From Candidatus Nanopelagicales bacterium (GTDB lineage Bacteria > Actinomycetota > Actinomycetes > S36-B12), in the NCBI GenBank assembly GCA_012103605.1, contig WLWL01000002.1, positions 1-64,000 on the forward strand: a DNA stretch of 64,000 nt, written 5' to 3'. Shown here piece by piece: positions 20,314-34,100 of this stretch (positions are counted from its first letter, which is position 1; every line of letters begins with the position of its first letter). The translations under genes were made by a program, and so were the position numbers. The notes under the pieces were generated by a model, which saw only the letters and a program-made list of their open reading frames with translations, was not told where the DNA came from and did not search any database.

Positions 20314-21590
20314 TGCGTATTTGTCATCTGTCGTGGGAGTTCCCCCCTGTTGTGTACGGGGGCCTAGGGCGTCACGTCCATGCCGTGGCAACCCAGCAGG
20401 CGAGGGATGGCCACGACGTAACGGTGATCTCGCACGTCGGGTTGACCGCAGACGATGCCACCGCCGAGGAAATCGACGAGGTGGTGGAGGGGGTGAGGGT
20501 CATTCGTGTTGCTCGAGATGCCCCGTTCGTTCCCTTCGATGCGGAGACGCTCATGGGTTGGGTCTCGGGACTGGAATCAGCGATGACCCGACGGGCTTTG
20601 CACCTGGATCGAACCTGGAAGCCAGACGTTGTGCACGCTCATGACTGGCTCACCGCTCGCGCCGCCGCCACGGTGACCGAAGAGATCGGTGTTCCGTGGG
20701 TGCACACCATTCATGCGACCGAGGCCGGTCGCCATCAAGGGTGGTTGCCCAACGGCCTGTCTCGCACCATTCATAGCGTCGAACAATGGTCGGTGGATCA
20801 CGCAGATCGGATCTTGGTGTGCAGCAGGCACATGAAGTGGGAAGTGGAGCGCCTGTTCGGCATGTCGGATGTGGCGGTGATCCCGAACGGCATCGATTCG
20901 CCGCCCCCTCTCGTCGATACGACTGCTGCCGCATCCATCGTCACGCAGCAGGGGCGCCCGCTCATCGTCCACACGGGACGCTTGGAGTGGGAGAAGGGTG
21001 CACACACGGTGATCGAAGCGATGCCGTTCATCCGCCGCGCCTTTCCTGAGGCTCACCTCGTGGTTGCGGGGCGCGGATCCCAGCAGGAGGCTCTGAAAGA
21101 ACTGGCCCACGACAAAGACGTTGCATCGCGAGTGGATTTCACCGGCTGGCTGCCGGATGCCCAACTACGGGCGCTGGTGCGAGACGCTGACGTCGCCGTC
21201 GTTCCATCCATCTACGAACCGTTCGGCATCGTTGCGCTCGAAGCCGCCGTTCTGGGAACGCCAGTCGTCACGTCGAGGGCGGGTGGCCTCGCGGAATTTG
21301 TGGATAACGATCGGCACGGTTGGTCCTTCGACGCAGGCAACGCACGCGAACTCGGCGATGCGGTTATCTCGTGTGTCAACGACGCTGCAGAATCACGTGC
21401 GCGAGCGGATCGAGCCCAAAGTCATGTGCTCGCCGAGCACGGATGGGCGTCCATCACCGAGCGCATCGTGGACGAGTACCGGGCCACTCAGGCGAAGGTC
21501 AATACCCGGGGCAGCGGTGCGCGAAAAGCGGTCGGGGCGTGGGCGGACGATGTCGAAATCAACGGAAACCTGTTATTCGATGTCCAGTGA
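20313..21590 (+). CDS. GT4-family glycosyltransferase (Rv3032-like)
   Basis: GTG start; LSWEFPPVVYGGLGRHV, HAHDWLT, GRLEWEKGAHTVIEAMPFI, VVPSIYEPFGIVALEAAVLGTPVVTSRAGGLAEFV. Confidence 0.93.
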   Translation: MRICHLSWEFPPVVYGGLGRHVHAVATQQARDGHDVTVISHVGLTADDATAEEIDEVVEGVRVIRVARDAPFVPFDAETLMGWVSGLESAMTRRALHLDRTWKPDVVHAHDWLTARAAATVTEEIGVPWVHTIHATEAGRHQGWLPNGLSRTIHSVEQWSVDHADRILVCSRHMKWEVERLFGMSDVAVIPNGIDSPPPLVDTTAAASIVTQQGRPLIVHTGRLEWEKGAHTVIEAMPFIRRAFPEAHLVVAGRGSQQEALKELAHDKDVASRVDFTGWLPDAQLRALVRDADVAVVPSIYEPFGIVALEAAVLGTPVVTSRAGGLAEFVDNDRHGWSFDAGNARELGDAVISCVNDAAESRARADRAQSHVLAEHGWASITERIVDEYRATQAKVNTRGSGARKAVGAWADDVEINGNLLFDVQ

Positions 21591-22383
21591 GATGGCGAAC
21601 GACGTGCCCGACAACGACGTACCCGACAACGACGCATCCGGCCCCACGGCCGAGCCGGTGCGGGAAGACCTAGCCGCGGTCGAGCCGTGGCGATGGTGGG
21701 GATGGGCGACACTGCGATGGATCATCGACAAGCGAGCTGTCAGTCCCTGGTATCTCATCCGGTACGTGAGGTTCCTGCGGGTGGTGGTGTTTACCCGCGG
21801 GGTGACATTCACCGGCCCCGTTTTTCTCGGCCGAGGTGCGCGTTTCGAAGTTCGACACCGCGTCGGTCGGGTCATTCTCGGTCGTTGGGTGCATCTAGGA
21901 AGCGGCACGGTGGTTCGGTGCCACGAGGGGACGCTGCGCATCGGTGACAAATGCGTCTTCGGTCAGAACAACACGATCAACTGTCACCTCGACGTCGAGA
22001 TCGGTGAGGAATGCATCGTTGCGGACTCGGTGTACGTCGGGGACTTCGATCACCGAATGGACGTGACCGACGCGCCCATTCGCTCGCAAGGGCTCGTGAA
22101 GAGCCCGGTCACCATCGGCCCGGACGTGTGGCTGGGTGTGAAGTCGACCATTCTTCGCGGAAGTGTCCTCGGCCGTGGGTGCGTGGTGGGAGCGCACGCG
22201 CTGGTGCGGGGCGACGTTCCCGAATTTTCCATTGTCGGTGGAGTCCCGGCTCGCGTCATCGCCGATCGTCGCGTGCGGGAGGCGCAGTCAGAACAGGTAC
22301 GCCGGGATGTGGCGGACATGGCGCGCAAGGCTCGCGAAGCAACACGCGATCGAATTCACCTACGGGACACCAATCCCGTGTGA
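21580..22383 (+). CDS. hexapeptide-repeat (LbetaH) acyltransferase (Rv3034c-like)
   Basis: C-terminal frame of ORF 21121..22383; VGRVILGRWVHLGSGTVVRCHEGTLRIGDKCVFGQNNTINCHLDVEIGEECIVADSVYVGDFDH..., VGAHALVRGDVPEFSIVGGVPARVI. Start 21580 or 21592. Confidence 0.88.
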   Translation: MSSEMANDVPDNDVPDNDASGPTAEPVREDLAAVEPWRWWGWATLRWIIDKRAVSPWYLIRYVRFLRVVVFTRGVTFTGPVFLGRGARFEVRHRVGRVILGRWVHLGSGTVVRCHEGTLRIGDKCVFGQNNTINCHLDVEIGEECIVADSVYVGDFDHRMDVTDAPIRSQGLVKSPVTIGPDVWLGVKSTILRGSVLGRGCVVGAHALVRGDVPEFSIVGGVPARVIADRRVREAQSEQVRRDVADMARKAREATRDRIHLRDTNPV

Positions 22384-23886
22384 CTCGGGATGCCACGTTC
22401 GGGAGTCCAGGAACGGCAAGCGAGTGTCACGCGTGGGGATCTGCGATTGCCCGGGTTCGTGGCCGGCGCTGTGGAGGAGTTCGGCTACCCGCTGAAAATG
22501 CCCGTTGGCTCGATTGCGGGCGTAGTCGGCCGCAGAGTCTTTGGTGATCATGAATGCCCAGTCGCTGGCGAGGGCAAGAAACGTTTCGGTCGCAAGAGCG
22601 TCCCCGAAGTGATCGCGACCGGTGCGGTGTGAACGATGGTGAGATGCCAGGTAGTCACAGACCGCGTTTTGGATAGTGCGGCCGCGCATGTGGAGCTCGC
22701 CCGCTTCGCCTTCTTCCCACACACCGAAGTTCTTACCGCTTCCCCAACTTCCGCTCGGAAGTTCGATTGGTGGGCTGTCCGCGGCCCGGGAACGCTCTCG
22801 AGACAGGGTGGTGAGCTGGATCCCAGCCTCTGGCACTTTGTCCAACAGGCGCGCAAGGAACGCGGGGCCCTCGTGCCACCAATGTCCGAAGAGTTCGGTG
22901 TCGTAGGCAGCGACGATGACCGGATCAGGGGTGGGGCTGTTGAGCATGATCGTTCGAGCAGCGGAGATGAAGTCATCCACATCGCGGTCGATGCTCGCCG
23001 CGGTGGCGTGAGGTTCGTACGGATCCTTGGCATCGGATTGTTTGTCCGTCACTCGGTACGACCGCATTCCCCAGGCGTGATCGAATGAGTGGAAGTCGAG
23101 GTACCAAGGATCCCCGGGGTAGCCACTGTCGGGGGACCACACTCGATAGGTGAGCTCGAGATCGCGACCGAAAGCCACCACGTCGGTATCGCCGATTCGG
23201 TGCGCCTGGTGCAACGGTGCGCCGGCGCGTTGCAGCGTCGGCCCGTCGACCATGAAATGGCTGACTCCATGGCGTGCGTAGAACTGCTCGAGCCCCGGGC
23301 GGTATGCGCACTCCGGGGCCCACATCCCGGTGGGCCGGTGGCCCACCCGAGCGGTCGTGTCCGCGAGCCCGGCCTGCAGCGAGAGGTCGATGAGCGGATC
23401 CGACAGGTGCGGCGTGAAGGCGTGGGTGAGTGGCCCGCCGAGGAGTTCGATGACCCCCGAGTCGACCAACGGTCGAAGGGCGGCGGATCCGCCCGCGGAC
23501 CAGTGCTCGTCGAGTTCGTGTGCTGCAGTGATGGCGAGTTGGTAATTGCGCTGAGCGTCGCGGGCCGCTGACTTGTCGGCTGTCCGAGAGGCTTCGAGCG
23601 CCTTGCCACTGGCACGCGTGTGCCAGTCCGCGATCCAACGAGCCTGCTCGTGGACCGAGGTCCGGTCGTCCCATTGGGCGGCGAGAACTGGAGTCACGCC
23701 GAGGGTGAGTTGATCCGTCAAGCCGCGTTCGGCTCGCTCCCTAAGGAGCGCGAACATCGGGAGGTACGCGTGCGCCCAGGCTTGGCGAAGCCACTCCTCA
23801 CCGACAGGCCAGGTGCCGTAGCCGAGAACCCACGGCATGTGGGTGTGCAGAACTATCGCTAATCGGCCGACGGTAGGTGTGGTCAC
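22360..23886 (-). CDS. glycoside hydrolase family 57, 1,4-alpha-glucan branching enzyme-like (Rv3031-like)
   Basis: 508 aa; VLHTHMPWVLGYGTWPVGEEWL, GMWAPECAYRPGLEQF, AYDTELFGHWWHEGPAFL. Confidence 0.92.
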   Translation of the reverse strand: MTTPTVGRLAIVLHTHMPWVLGYGTWPVGEEWLRQAWAHAYLPMFALLRERAERGLTDQLTLGVTPVLAAQWDDRTSVHEQARWIADWHTRASGKALEASRTADKSAARDAQRNYQLAITAAHELDEHWSAGGSAALRPLVDSGVIELLGGPLTHAFTPHLSDPLIDLSLQAGLADTTARVGHRPTGMWAPECAYRPGLEQFYARHGVSHFMVDGPTLQRAGAPLHQAHRIGDTDVVAFGRDLELTYRVWSPDSGYPGDPWYLDFHSFDHAWGMRSYRVTDKQSDAKDPYEPHATAASIDRDVDDFISAARTIMLNSPTPDPVIVAAYDTELFGHWWHEGPAFLARLLDKVPEAGIQLTTLSRERSRAADSPPIELPSGSWGSGKNFGVWEEGEAGELHMRGRTIQNAVCDYLASHHRSHRTGRDHFGDALATETFLALASDWAFMITKDSAADYARNRANGHFQRVAELLHSAGHEPGQSQIPTRDTRLPFLDSRTWHPESHGIGVP

Positions 23887-23895
23887 CGCAGAGCC

Positions 23896-24714
23896 TCACC
23901 ACACGGCGATGAGGTCATGTGCTGACTCATCGTCGTCATCGATGGGTGTGACGGTGAAATCGTTGTGCGTCACCGAGGTCGCGTACGCCAGTGCCTCGGT
24001 GTCGAGTTCGATCAGTCGCTCCGGGAGAGAGCCGTGGACTTTCTCCCACTTTCTGAGCCGTTGCCCGTGGTGAAGGCCATACATCACGGGGCTGCGGTGT
24101 CCGGGTTGATGCTCGACTGCTTGTGCGAGCAGAGACCTCAACTCTGCGTCGTCGAATTCACGCACGTGGAAGGGGTTGACCGGAGATGCCCCGGGAGGCA
24201 GGCCCGGCGAGTGCACAGGGCGGTTGGGTGTGCTGACGATCACGGGGCCTCGAGTGCACCGATCCAGTTCGCGAAGGAATGCCAGGGGATCCCAGATGTG
24301 TTCGATCACCTGCAGCGAGATCGATGCATCAAAGGACTCATCCTGAAATGGCAGGGCAACGAGATTCCCCACGAGGGCGCTGACGTGCGGATAGGTCCCA
24401 CGCACGTGACCCATCGTCTGCACATCCAGATCGATGGCCACGACGGTGGCATCGGGGATCGTTGAACGCAGGTATTCGGAGCCGTACCCCTCGCCGGACC
24501 CGGCGTCCAGAAGGATTGATCCGCCGGATCGCATGCTGGGGGGATGGTGGCTGACCGATGAGGACACCGTCGCCGACGCCCAGTGGTAGCAGGCCTCATG
24601 CCGAGCGAACCAGTAGTTCTCAGAGGGGATTCCGGGCCAGGTGCGCTCCCCGGTGAGCACAGCTTCGGCGGCCGGATCGCCGAAATCTGGCGGGCCAGGG
24701 GGCACATCGAGCAC
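23896..24714 (-). CDS. class I SAM-dependent methyltransferase (Rv3030-like)
   Basis: LTGERTWPGIPSENYWFARHEACY, LLDAGSGEGYGSEYL, DASISLQVIEHIWDPLAFLRELDR. Confidence 0.88.
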   Translation of the reverse strand: MLDVPPGPPDFGDPAAEAVLTGERTWPGIPSENYWFARHEACYHWASATVSSSVSHHPPSMRSGGSILLDAGSGEGYGSEYLRSTIPDATVVAIDLDVQTMGHVRGTYPHVSALVGNLVALPFQDESFDASISLQVIEHIWDPLAFLRELDRCTRGPVIVSTPNRPVHSPGLPPGASPVNPFHVREFDDAELRSLLAQAVEHQPGHRSPVMYGLHHGQRLRKWEKVHGSLPERLIELDTEALAYATSVTHNDFTVTPIDDDDESAHDLIAVW

Positions 24715-24765
24715 GGGGCGACCCTAGTCGCGAAGGCGACTCTCAGGAGGAGTCCCTGAGGCTAA

Positions 24766-24781
24766 GTTACTCGCGAGTAAC
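24766..24781. promoter_or_regulatory. perfect 16-bp palindromic operator candidate in the etfBA promoter
   Basis: GTTACTCGCGAGTAAC, immediately followed by a -10-like TATACT (24783-24788), upstream of etfB. Confidence 0.7.
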
Positions 24782-24855
24782 ATATACTGGAGAAGTTGCG
24801 CGACCACGAGAAACAGCCATCATCGGCCGTGGAAGGACAGGGAGAGGTATCCACG

Positions 24856-25635
24856 ATGAAGATCGCCGTTTGTGTAAAGCAAGTCCCGGACACATGGGCT
24901 GAAAAGACGCTGTCCGCTGAGGACTCAACTCTGGATCGGGCGGCCGCCGATGGCGTATTGAACGAGCTCGATGAGTACGCCGTGGAAGAGGCGTTGCAGC
25001 TCGCGGAGGCGCACGGAGGCGAAGTGACGGTTGTCTCGATGGGGCCGGAGAGGGCTGCCGAGACCGTGCGCAAAGCACTGTCGATGGGTGCAGATGCCGG
25101 AATTCACGTTGTCGATGACTCTCTGCACGGGTCCGATGCCATCGCGACATCTGCGGTGCTGGCGGCGGCGCTGGAAGGTAAGGAGTTCGATCTGATCGTC
25201 TTCGGATCGGAGTCCACCGACGCTCGTATGAGTGTTATCCCGGCCATGGTCGCCGAGCGCCTGGGCATCGCCCAGCTCACCTTCGCCCAACGGGTGTCGG
25301 TTTCCGGGTCGGACGTGACCATCGAGCGGGTCACCGACTACGGGTTCGACACCGTCACAGGTTCGACCCCCGCCGTCATCAGTGTCGTCGAGAAGATCAA
25401 CGAACCGCGGTATCCGTCGTTCAAGGGAATCATGGCCGCCAAGAAGAAGCCGGTGGAGGCCGTCACCGTTGCCGATCTCGGGCTCGAAGCAGCCACTGTT
25501 GGACAGGCCGCAGCCTGGTCCGCGGTTCAAGATTTCGCTGCTCGCCCACCGAAGCCAGCGGGAACCGTCGTGACGGACGAGGGTGACGGTGGCTCCCGTA
25601 TCGCGACTTACCTGACCGAGCAGAAGTTCATCTAG
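24856..25635 (+). CDS. etfB: electron transfer flavoprotein beta subunit
   Basis: MKIAVCVKQVPDTWAEKTLS...VNEL-type N-terminus, FGSESTDARMSVIPAMVAERLG. Start moved to ATG 24856. Confidence 0.94.
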   Translation: MKIAVCVKQVPDTWAEKTLSAEDSTLDRAAADGVLNELDEYAVEEALQLAEAHGGEVTVVSMGPERAAETVRKALSMGADAGIHVVDDSLHGSDAIATSAVLAAALEGKEFDLIVFGSESTDARMSVIPAMVAERLGIAQLTFAQRVSVSGSDVTIERVTDYGFDTVTGSTPAVISVVEKINEPRYPSFKGIMAAKKKPVEAVTVADLGLEAATVGQAAAWSAVQDFAARPPKPAGTVVTDEGDGGSRIATYLTEQKFI

Positions 25636-25648
25636 AAGGGATGCCGAC

Positions 25649-26608
25649 ATGACAACAGTTCTCGTCCTAGCAGAGCGCGACTCTTCCAACGGCACAGTGA
25701 AGAAGACGACGCTGGAGTTGTTGACCTTGGCCCGACGCCTCGGGGAACCCCAGGTGGTGTGGTTCGGCGACCAGGGATCCGAGGCCGCTTCGGTTCTCGG
25801 GGAGTACGGCGCGAGCGCCGTCCACGTCGTCGGCGGCCAAGACATGGCCGACCACCCCGTCGTTCCGATAGTGGATGTTCTCCAGGCTCTCGTCACTGAA
25901 CTCGACGCGACGGCTGTGCTCGTCCCCTCGTCGGCCGACGGGAAAGAAGCCGCGGGTCGGCTCGCTGTGCGGATCGGCAGCGGTGTCATCACCGACGCGG
26001 TGGATATCAGCGAGGCCGGTGTTGCCAGGCAGAGTGTGTTCGGTGGCAGCACGGTCGTGCATTCCACGGTGACGCACGGCATTGGCATCTACACGGTGCG
26101 CCCGAACTCGGTGGCCCCGGAATCGGCTCCCACCACCTGTTCCGTCATTGATGTCGACTCAACTGTCAGCGAAGCCGCCAAAACCGCTCGCGTGGTCGAG
26201 CGCACGGTGGCCGGCAAAGGCGGTCGTCCCGAGTTGACCGAAGCAGCTGTGGTTGTTTCCGGCGGTCGGGGTGTGGGCGGATCTGAAGGCTTTGAGGTGA
26301 TCGAGAAGCTGGCCGATTCGCTCGGAGCGGCCGTGGGTGCTTCACGGGCGGCGACGGATGCCGGTTGGTACCCGCATCAGTATCAGGTCGGCCAGACGGG
26401 CAAGACCGTCTCCCCGCAGCTCTACATCGCCAACGGAATTTCGGGCGCGATCCAGCATCGCGCCGGCATGCAGACCTCCAAGGTGGTCGTCGTGGTGAAC
26501 AAGGACGCCGAAGCACCGCTGTTTGAGCTTGCTGACTTCGGTGTGGTCGGGGACCTCTTCGAGGTTGTCCCTCAATTGACCGACGAGATCGACAGCCGCT
26601 CGAACTGA
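25649..26608 (+). CDS. etfA: electron transfer flavoprotein alpha subunit
   Basis: [69 protein letters not shown]. Confidence 0.95.
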   Translation: MTTVLVLAERDSSNGTVKKTTLELLTLARRLGEPQVVWFGDQGSEAASVLGEYGASAVHVVGGQDMADHPVVPIVDVLQALVTELDATAVLVPSSADGKEAAGRLAVRIGSGVITDAVDISEAGVARQSVFGGSTVVHSTVTHGIGIYTVRPNSVAPESAPTTCSVIDVDSTVSEAAKTARVVERTVAGKGGRPELTEAAVVVSGGRGVGGSEGFEVIEKLADSLGAAVGASRAATDAGWYPHQYQVGQTGKTVSPQLYIANGISGAIQHRAGMQTSKVVVVVNKDAEAPLFELADFGVVGDLFEVVPQLTDEIDSRSN

Positions 26609-26635
26609 TCGGTCGCTGTTCCTGGCTACCATCGG

Positions 26636-27958
26636 ATGGTGAGTAACGGTTACGACGTGGATTCGGCACGCGATGTGACGCTCGCGCAGAGTGCTGGCGG
26701 GGGCGTTGTGGGGGGAGATGCCGATCGCTCTGTCCGGCACTTCGTCGACCACGCGGCAACGACTCCGCTGCTTCCCCAGGCACGTGAGGCCTGGCTGGAC
26801 GCTTCAGACTCTGCTGGTAATCCATCGTCCCTGCATGCGTCCGGTCGTGCCGCTCGCAGGATCGTGGAACAGGCTCGGGAATCCATCGCCGACGATCTAC
26901 GCACGCGACCCTCGGCGGTTGTCTTCACCTCTGGTGGAACCGAATCCGACAACCTCGCCGTCAAGGGGCTCTTGTGGGCCCGTCGGGCGCGACTGGGTGT
27001 TGCCGATCCAATCGTGGCCGCATCGGCGATCGAGCACCACGCCGTCCTCGACCCCGTCGAATGGCTCGGCAAGCACGAGGGTGCGGACGTGCGGTGGATT
27101 CCGGTCGATGCATCCGGCCGAGTCGATGTGGATTTCATCGATCAGTTGTTGTCGTCGGCGGCCGAGCGAACGGCGCTGGTCTCGGTCATGTGGGCGAACA
27201 ACGAGGTGGGCACCGTCCAGCCCGTCCGAGAAATAGCTGCGGCGTGCCGTAGCGCGGGTGTGCCCTTCCACACCGACGCAGTGCAGGCGCTCGGCCAAGT
27301 CCCCGTGGACCTGTCCGAGGTCGAAGCGACGGCTGTGACCATCAGTGGGCACAAGGTGGGTGGCCCGTTCGGTATCGGGGCTCTGATCGTCGACCCGTAC
27401 GAGAGCCTCGTTGCCGTGTCCCATGGTGGTGGGCAAGAGCGAGATATTCGATCGGGCACCTTCGACGCGCCGGCTGCCGCCGCATTCGCCGTCGCGGTGC
27501 ATCACGCGGTCGAGGAGCAGGCCGCACACGCCGCTCACCTGCGAAGCCTGCAAATCCAACTGGCAGAAGGAATCGTTTCTGTCGTTCCGGACGCGATCAT
27601 CAACGGCCCAGTGGTCGGCGACCCCGCGACGCGCCTACCCGGAAACGTGCACGCTTCTTTTCCCGGCGCCGAGGGGGATGCTCTGCTGATGTTGCTCGAT
27701 GCCGCGGGCGTCGATTGCTCAACGGGGTCGGCCTGCACCGCAGGGGTGCCCGAGCCCAGTCACGTTCTCCTCGCGATGGGTGTCGATGAGCGAACAGCGC
27801 GATCCTCGCTTCGCTTCAGTTTCGGTCGAACGTCTACCGCTGACGATGTGGCTGCCATCATTCGCGCCCTCCCCGGCGCGGTGGAGCGGGCGCGTCGTGC
27901 AGGTTCGGTTTCAAGCGACCGCTATCGGGCGGCCCGCGAGAACGAAGTCGATCGATGA
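26636..27958 (+). CDS. iscS: cysteine desulfurase (IscS/NifS family)
   Basis: FVDHAATTPLLPQAREAW, FTSGGTESDNLAVKG, ISGHKVGGPFGIGAL, STGSACTAGVPEPSHVLLAMG. Confidence 0.93.
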   Translation: MVSNGYDVDSARDVTLAQSAGGGVVGGDADRSVRHFVDHAATTPLLPQAREAWLDASDSAGNPSSLHASGRAARRIVEQARESIADDLRTRPSAVVFTSGGTESDNLAVKGLLWARRARLGVADPIVAASAIEHHAVLDPVEWLGKHEGADVRWIPVDASGRVDVDFIDQLLSSAAERTALVSVMWANNEVGTVQPVREIAAACRSAGVPFHTDAVQALGQVPVDLSEVEATAVTISGHKVGGPFGIGALIVDPYESLVAVSHGGGQERDIRSGTFDAPAAAAFAVAVHHAVEEQAAHAAHLRSLQIQLAEGIVSVVPDAIINGPVVGDPATRLPGNVHASFPGAEGDALLMLLDAAGVDCSTGSACTAGVPEPSHVLLAMGVDERTARSSLRFSFGRTSTADDVAAIIRALPGAVERARRAGSVSSDRYRAARENEVDR

Positions 27959-29066
27959 GAATCATCGCTGCGCTCTCGGGCGGCGTGGATTCTTCCGTCG
28001 CTGCGGCTCGAATGGTGGATCAAGGCCATGACGTGGTGGGCGTCCATCTTGCGCTGGCCCGGTCGGAGTCCACCGGGGGAAAGTCGCGTGGCTGTTGCAC
28101 TCTCGACGATGCACGAGATGCGCGCCGAGTCGCAGACGCACTCGGCATTCCCTTTTATGTCTGGGATTTCTCTGCCGAATTCGCCGAGGAAGTAATGAAT
28201 GACTTCCTTGCTGAATACCAAGCCAATCGGACACCGAATCCATGCGTGCGGTGCAACGAGCACATCAAGTTTCGGGCTGTGCTGGACCGAGCCTTGGCGT
28301 TGGGCTTCGACGGAGTCGCCACCGGTCACTACGCCGTGCTCACGTCCGGGGCAGACGGTCCCGAACTGCATCGCGCGGCGGATGCGGACAAGGACCAGTC
28401 CTACGTTCTCGCCGTCATCGAGCAGGACCTCCTGCGGCACTGCTACTTCCCGCTCGGGGGGTCAGTGAAGAGCGATGTGCGAGCGGAGGCTGAAGCGCGG
28501 GGCCTACGCACGGCCTCGAAGCCGGACAGTCATGACATCTGCTTCATTCCTGACGGTGATACCGCGGGTTTCTTGACCAAGGCACTAGGGGAGAAACCCG
28601 GCCCCATCGTCGATGTCTCCACCGGCCGTGACGTGGGTAGTCATCAGGGCACTTTTACCGTCACCATCGGCCAGCGTCGTGGTCTGGACCTGCGTATTCC
28701 TGGCGAAGATGGGCGTCCTCGGTACGTCGTCGACATTGATGATTCGACGGACACGGTCTACGTCGGCTCTCCGGAGATGCTCGACGTCGATGGCCTGGTC
28801 GCCGACCACGTCATCTGGGCAGCCCCGGCCTTGACGGCCGAGTGGTCAAACGTCAGTGCCCAAGTGCGAGCACACCACCACCCGGTGCCGGCCCAGGCGA
28901 GGATGCTCGACGACACCATCGACGTCGTTCTGCTCGAACCCGTACGCGGACTCGCCACGGGACAAACGGTGGTGCTCTATAGCGATTCCCGGGTTCTCGG
29001 CTCAGGAAGAATCAGCCAGACACGCACGGTGAGTGGCGTGAAGCGCCCACGAGAAGCGCAGCGAGC

Positions 29067-29070
<4 letters not shown>
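27955..29070 (+). CDS. mnmA: tRNA-specific 2-thiouridylase MnmA (TrmU)
   Basis: IAALSGGVDSSVAAARMVDQGHDVVGVHLALA, NPCVRCNEHIKF, GVATGHYA, DKDQSYVLAV, CFIPDGD. Confidence 0.95.
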
Positions 29071-32289
<3,219 letters not shown>

Positions 32290-32293
32290 GGCC

Positions 32294-32590
32294 ATGGCCC
32301 ACATCACCCGCGAACAGGTGCAGCACCTCGCCCACCTGGCCCGCCTGGAGCTGACAGACGAGGAAACCGCGCACTACACCGACCAACTGTCCGCGATCGT
32401 CGAAGCCGTCGAACGTGTCTCGGAAGTAGCTGCGGGCGACATCCCCCCGACCTCGCACCCGGTTCCCATGACCAACGTCTTTCGCGAAGACGTAGCCCGC
32501 CCAGGTTTGGACCGTGCGGATGTGCAGGCCGGGGCGCCCTCGTGGGAAGACGACCGCTTCCGCGTCCCACGCATTCTGGACGAGGACTGA
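32294..32590 (+). CDS. gatC: Asp-tRNA(Asn)/Glu-tRNA(Gln) amidotransferase subunit GatC
   Basis: [42 protein letters not shown]; start moved to 32294. Confidence 0.94.
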   Translation: MAHITREQVQHLAHLARLELTDEETAHYTDQLSAIVEAVERVSEVAAGDIPPTSHPVPMTNVFREDVARPGLDRADVQAGAPSWEDDRFRVPRILDED

Positions 32591-32591
32591 C

Positions 32592-34100
32592 ATGTCGGTG
32601 ACCTCTGAAGCCGATCTGGTTCGGCAAGATGCCGCCACGCTGAGCAGTGCCCTCAGCGCTGGAGACATTACGTCGGTCGAACTCACCCAGGCCTGCCTGA
32701 ATCGAATCTCGGCGGTCGATGGGACGATCCACGCGTTCTTGCACGTAGATACCGACGCCGCCCTCGCCACCGCGCAGGACGTGGATCGTCGTCGCGCCGC
32801 GGGTGAGGAACTCGGTCGCCTCGCAGGGGTTCCGCTGGCGTTGAAGGATGTGCTGACGATGCGAGGGGTCCCGACCACCTGCGGATCTCGCATCCTGGAG
32901 GGTTGGCGCCCCCCGTATGACTCAACGATCGTCGAACGGTTGCGTGCAGCCGATGTCGTCATTCTCGGCAAGACCAACATGGATGAGTTCGCCATGGGCT
33001 CCTCGACGGAGCACAGCGGATATGGACCGACCCGCAACCCGTGGGATGTTGAGCGCATTCCCGGGGGATCGGGCGGAGGATCGGCGGCCGCCCTCGCGGC
33101 GTTCGAGGCGCCCCTGGCCATCGGCACCGATACGGGTGGATCGATCCGGCAGCCGGCATCGGTAACCGGCACGGTCGGGGTGAAGCCGACCTATGGGGCG
33201 GTGTCTCGATACGGGCTCGTCGCCCTTGCGTCATCGCTGGACCAGGCGGGTCCGTGCGCCCGGAGTGTCATGGATGCGGCGCTGCTGCACGAGGTGATTG
33301 CCGGATACGACCCGCGCGACTCCACATCGATCAATGCGCCGGTCCCCGACGTGGTTGCGGGTGCGGGCAACGGTGACATCCGCGGGATGCGCATCGGGCT
33401 CGTCCGAGAGCTTTCAGGGGAGGGCTACCAGCCGGGTGTGCGAGAAAGCTTCGACAAGGCCGTCGCGATGCTGACGGATTTGGGTGCTGAGGTGGTCGAA
33501 GTCTCCTGTCCCCACTTCGACTACGCCCTCGGCGCTTACTACTTGATCTTGCCGTCGGAAGCATCGAGCAATCTCGCTCGCTTCGATGGCATGCGCTACG
33601 GACTTCGGGCCGGCGATAACGGCGAGGCGTCCGTCGAAGAGGTCATGTCCCGAACACGTGAGGTCGGCTTCGGAGCCGAAGTGAAGCGTCGAATCATGCT
33701 GGGGACCTACGCGCTGTCGAGCGGGTACTACGACGCCTACTACGGCCAAGCGCAGAAAGTTCGTACGTTGATTTCTCGAGATTTCGCCGCAGCGTTCGAA
33801 ACGGTGGATGTGCTCGTTTCGCCGACCACGCCCACCACTGCCTTCACCATCGGTGAGAAAGTCGATGATCCTTTGGCGATGTACCTGAACGACATCGCCA
33901 CCATCCCGGTCAACCTCGCCGGCAACTGTGCGATGTCCGTGCCCATCGGCCTGGCTCGCGAGGACGACCTTCCGGTAGGCCTGCAGATCATGGCCCCCGC
34001 GCAGACAGATGATCGCCTCTATCGGGTGGGTGCCGCTCTCGAACAGGCGCTCCTCGACAAGCGTGGACACGCACTGATCGAGGAGGTGCCTGCGCTATGA
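32592..34100 (+). CDS. gatA: Asp-tRNA(Asn)/Glu-tRNA(Gln) amidotransferase subunit GatA
   Basis: [64 protein letters not shown] amidase signature; start moved to 32592. Confidence 0.96.
   Translation: MSVTSEADLVRQDAATLSSALSAGDITSVELTQACLNRISAVDGTIHAFLHVDTDAALATAQDVDRRRAAGEELGRLAGVPLALKDVLTMRGVPTTCGSRILEGWRPPYDSTIVERLRAADVVILGKTNMDEFAMGSSTEHSGYGPTRNPWDVERIPGGSGGGSAAALAAFEAPLAIGTDTGGSIRQPASVTGTVGVKPTYGAVSRYGLVALASSLDQAGPCARSVMDAALLHEVIAGYDPRDSTSINAPVPDVVAGAGNGDIRGMRIGLVRELSGEGYQPGVRESFDKAVAMLTDLGAEVVEVSCPHFDYALGAYYLILPSEASSNLARFDGMRYGLRAGDNGEASVEEVMSRTREVGFGAEVKRRIMLGTYALSSGYYDAYYGQAQKVRTLISRDFAAAFETVDVLVSPTTPTTAFTIGEKVDDPLAMYLNDIATIPVNLAGNCAMSVPIGLAREDDLPVGLQIMAPAQTDDRLYRVGAALEQALLDKRGHALIEEVPAL

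Noticed and set aside
24925-26088. 387-aa minus-strand ORF antisense to etfBA
   Set aside because: Shadow ORF from GC-rich codon bias; the plus strand encodes clear EtfB/EtfA and the antisense product shows no recognisable domain.
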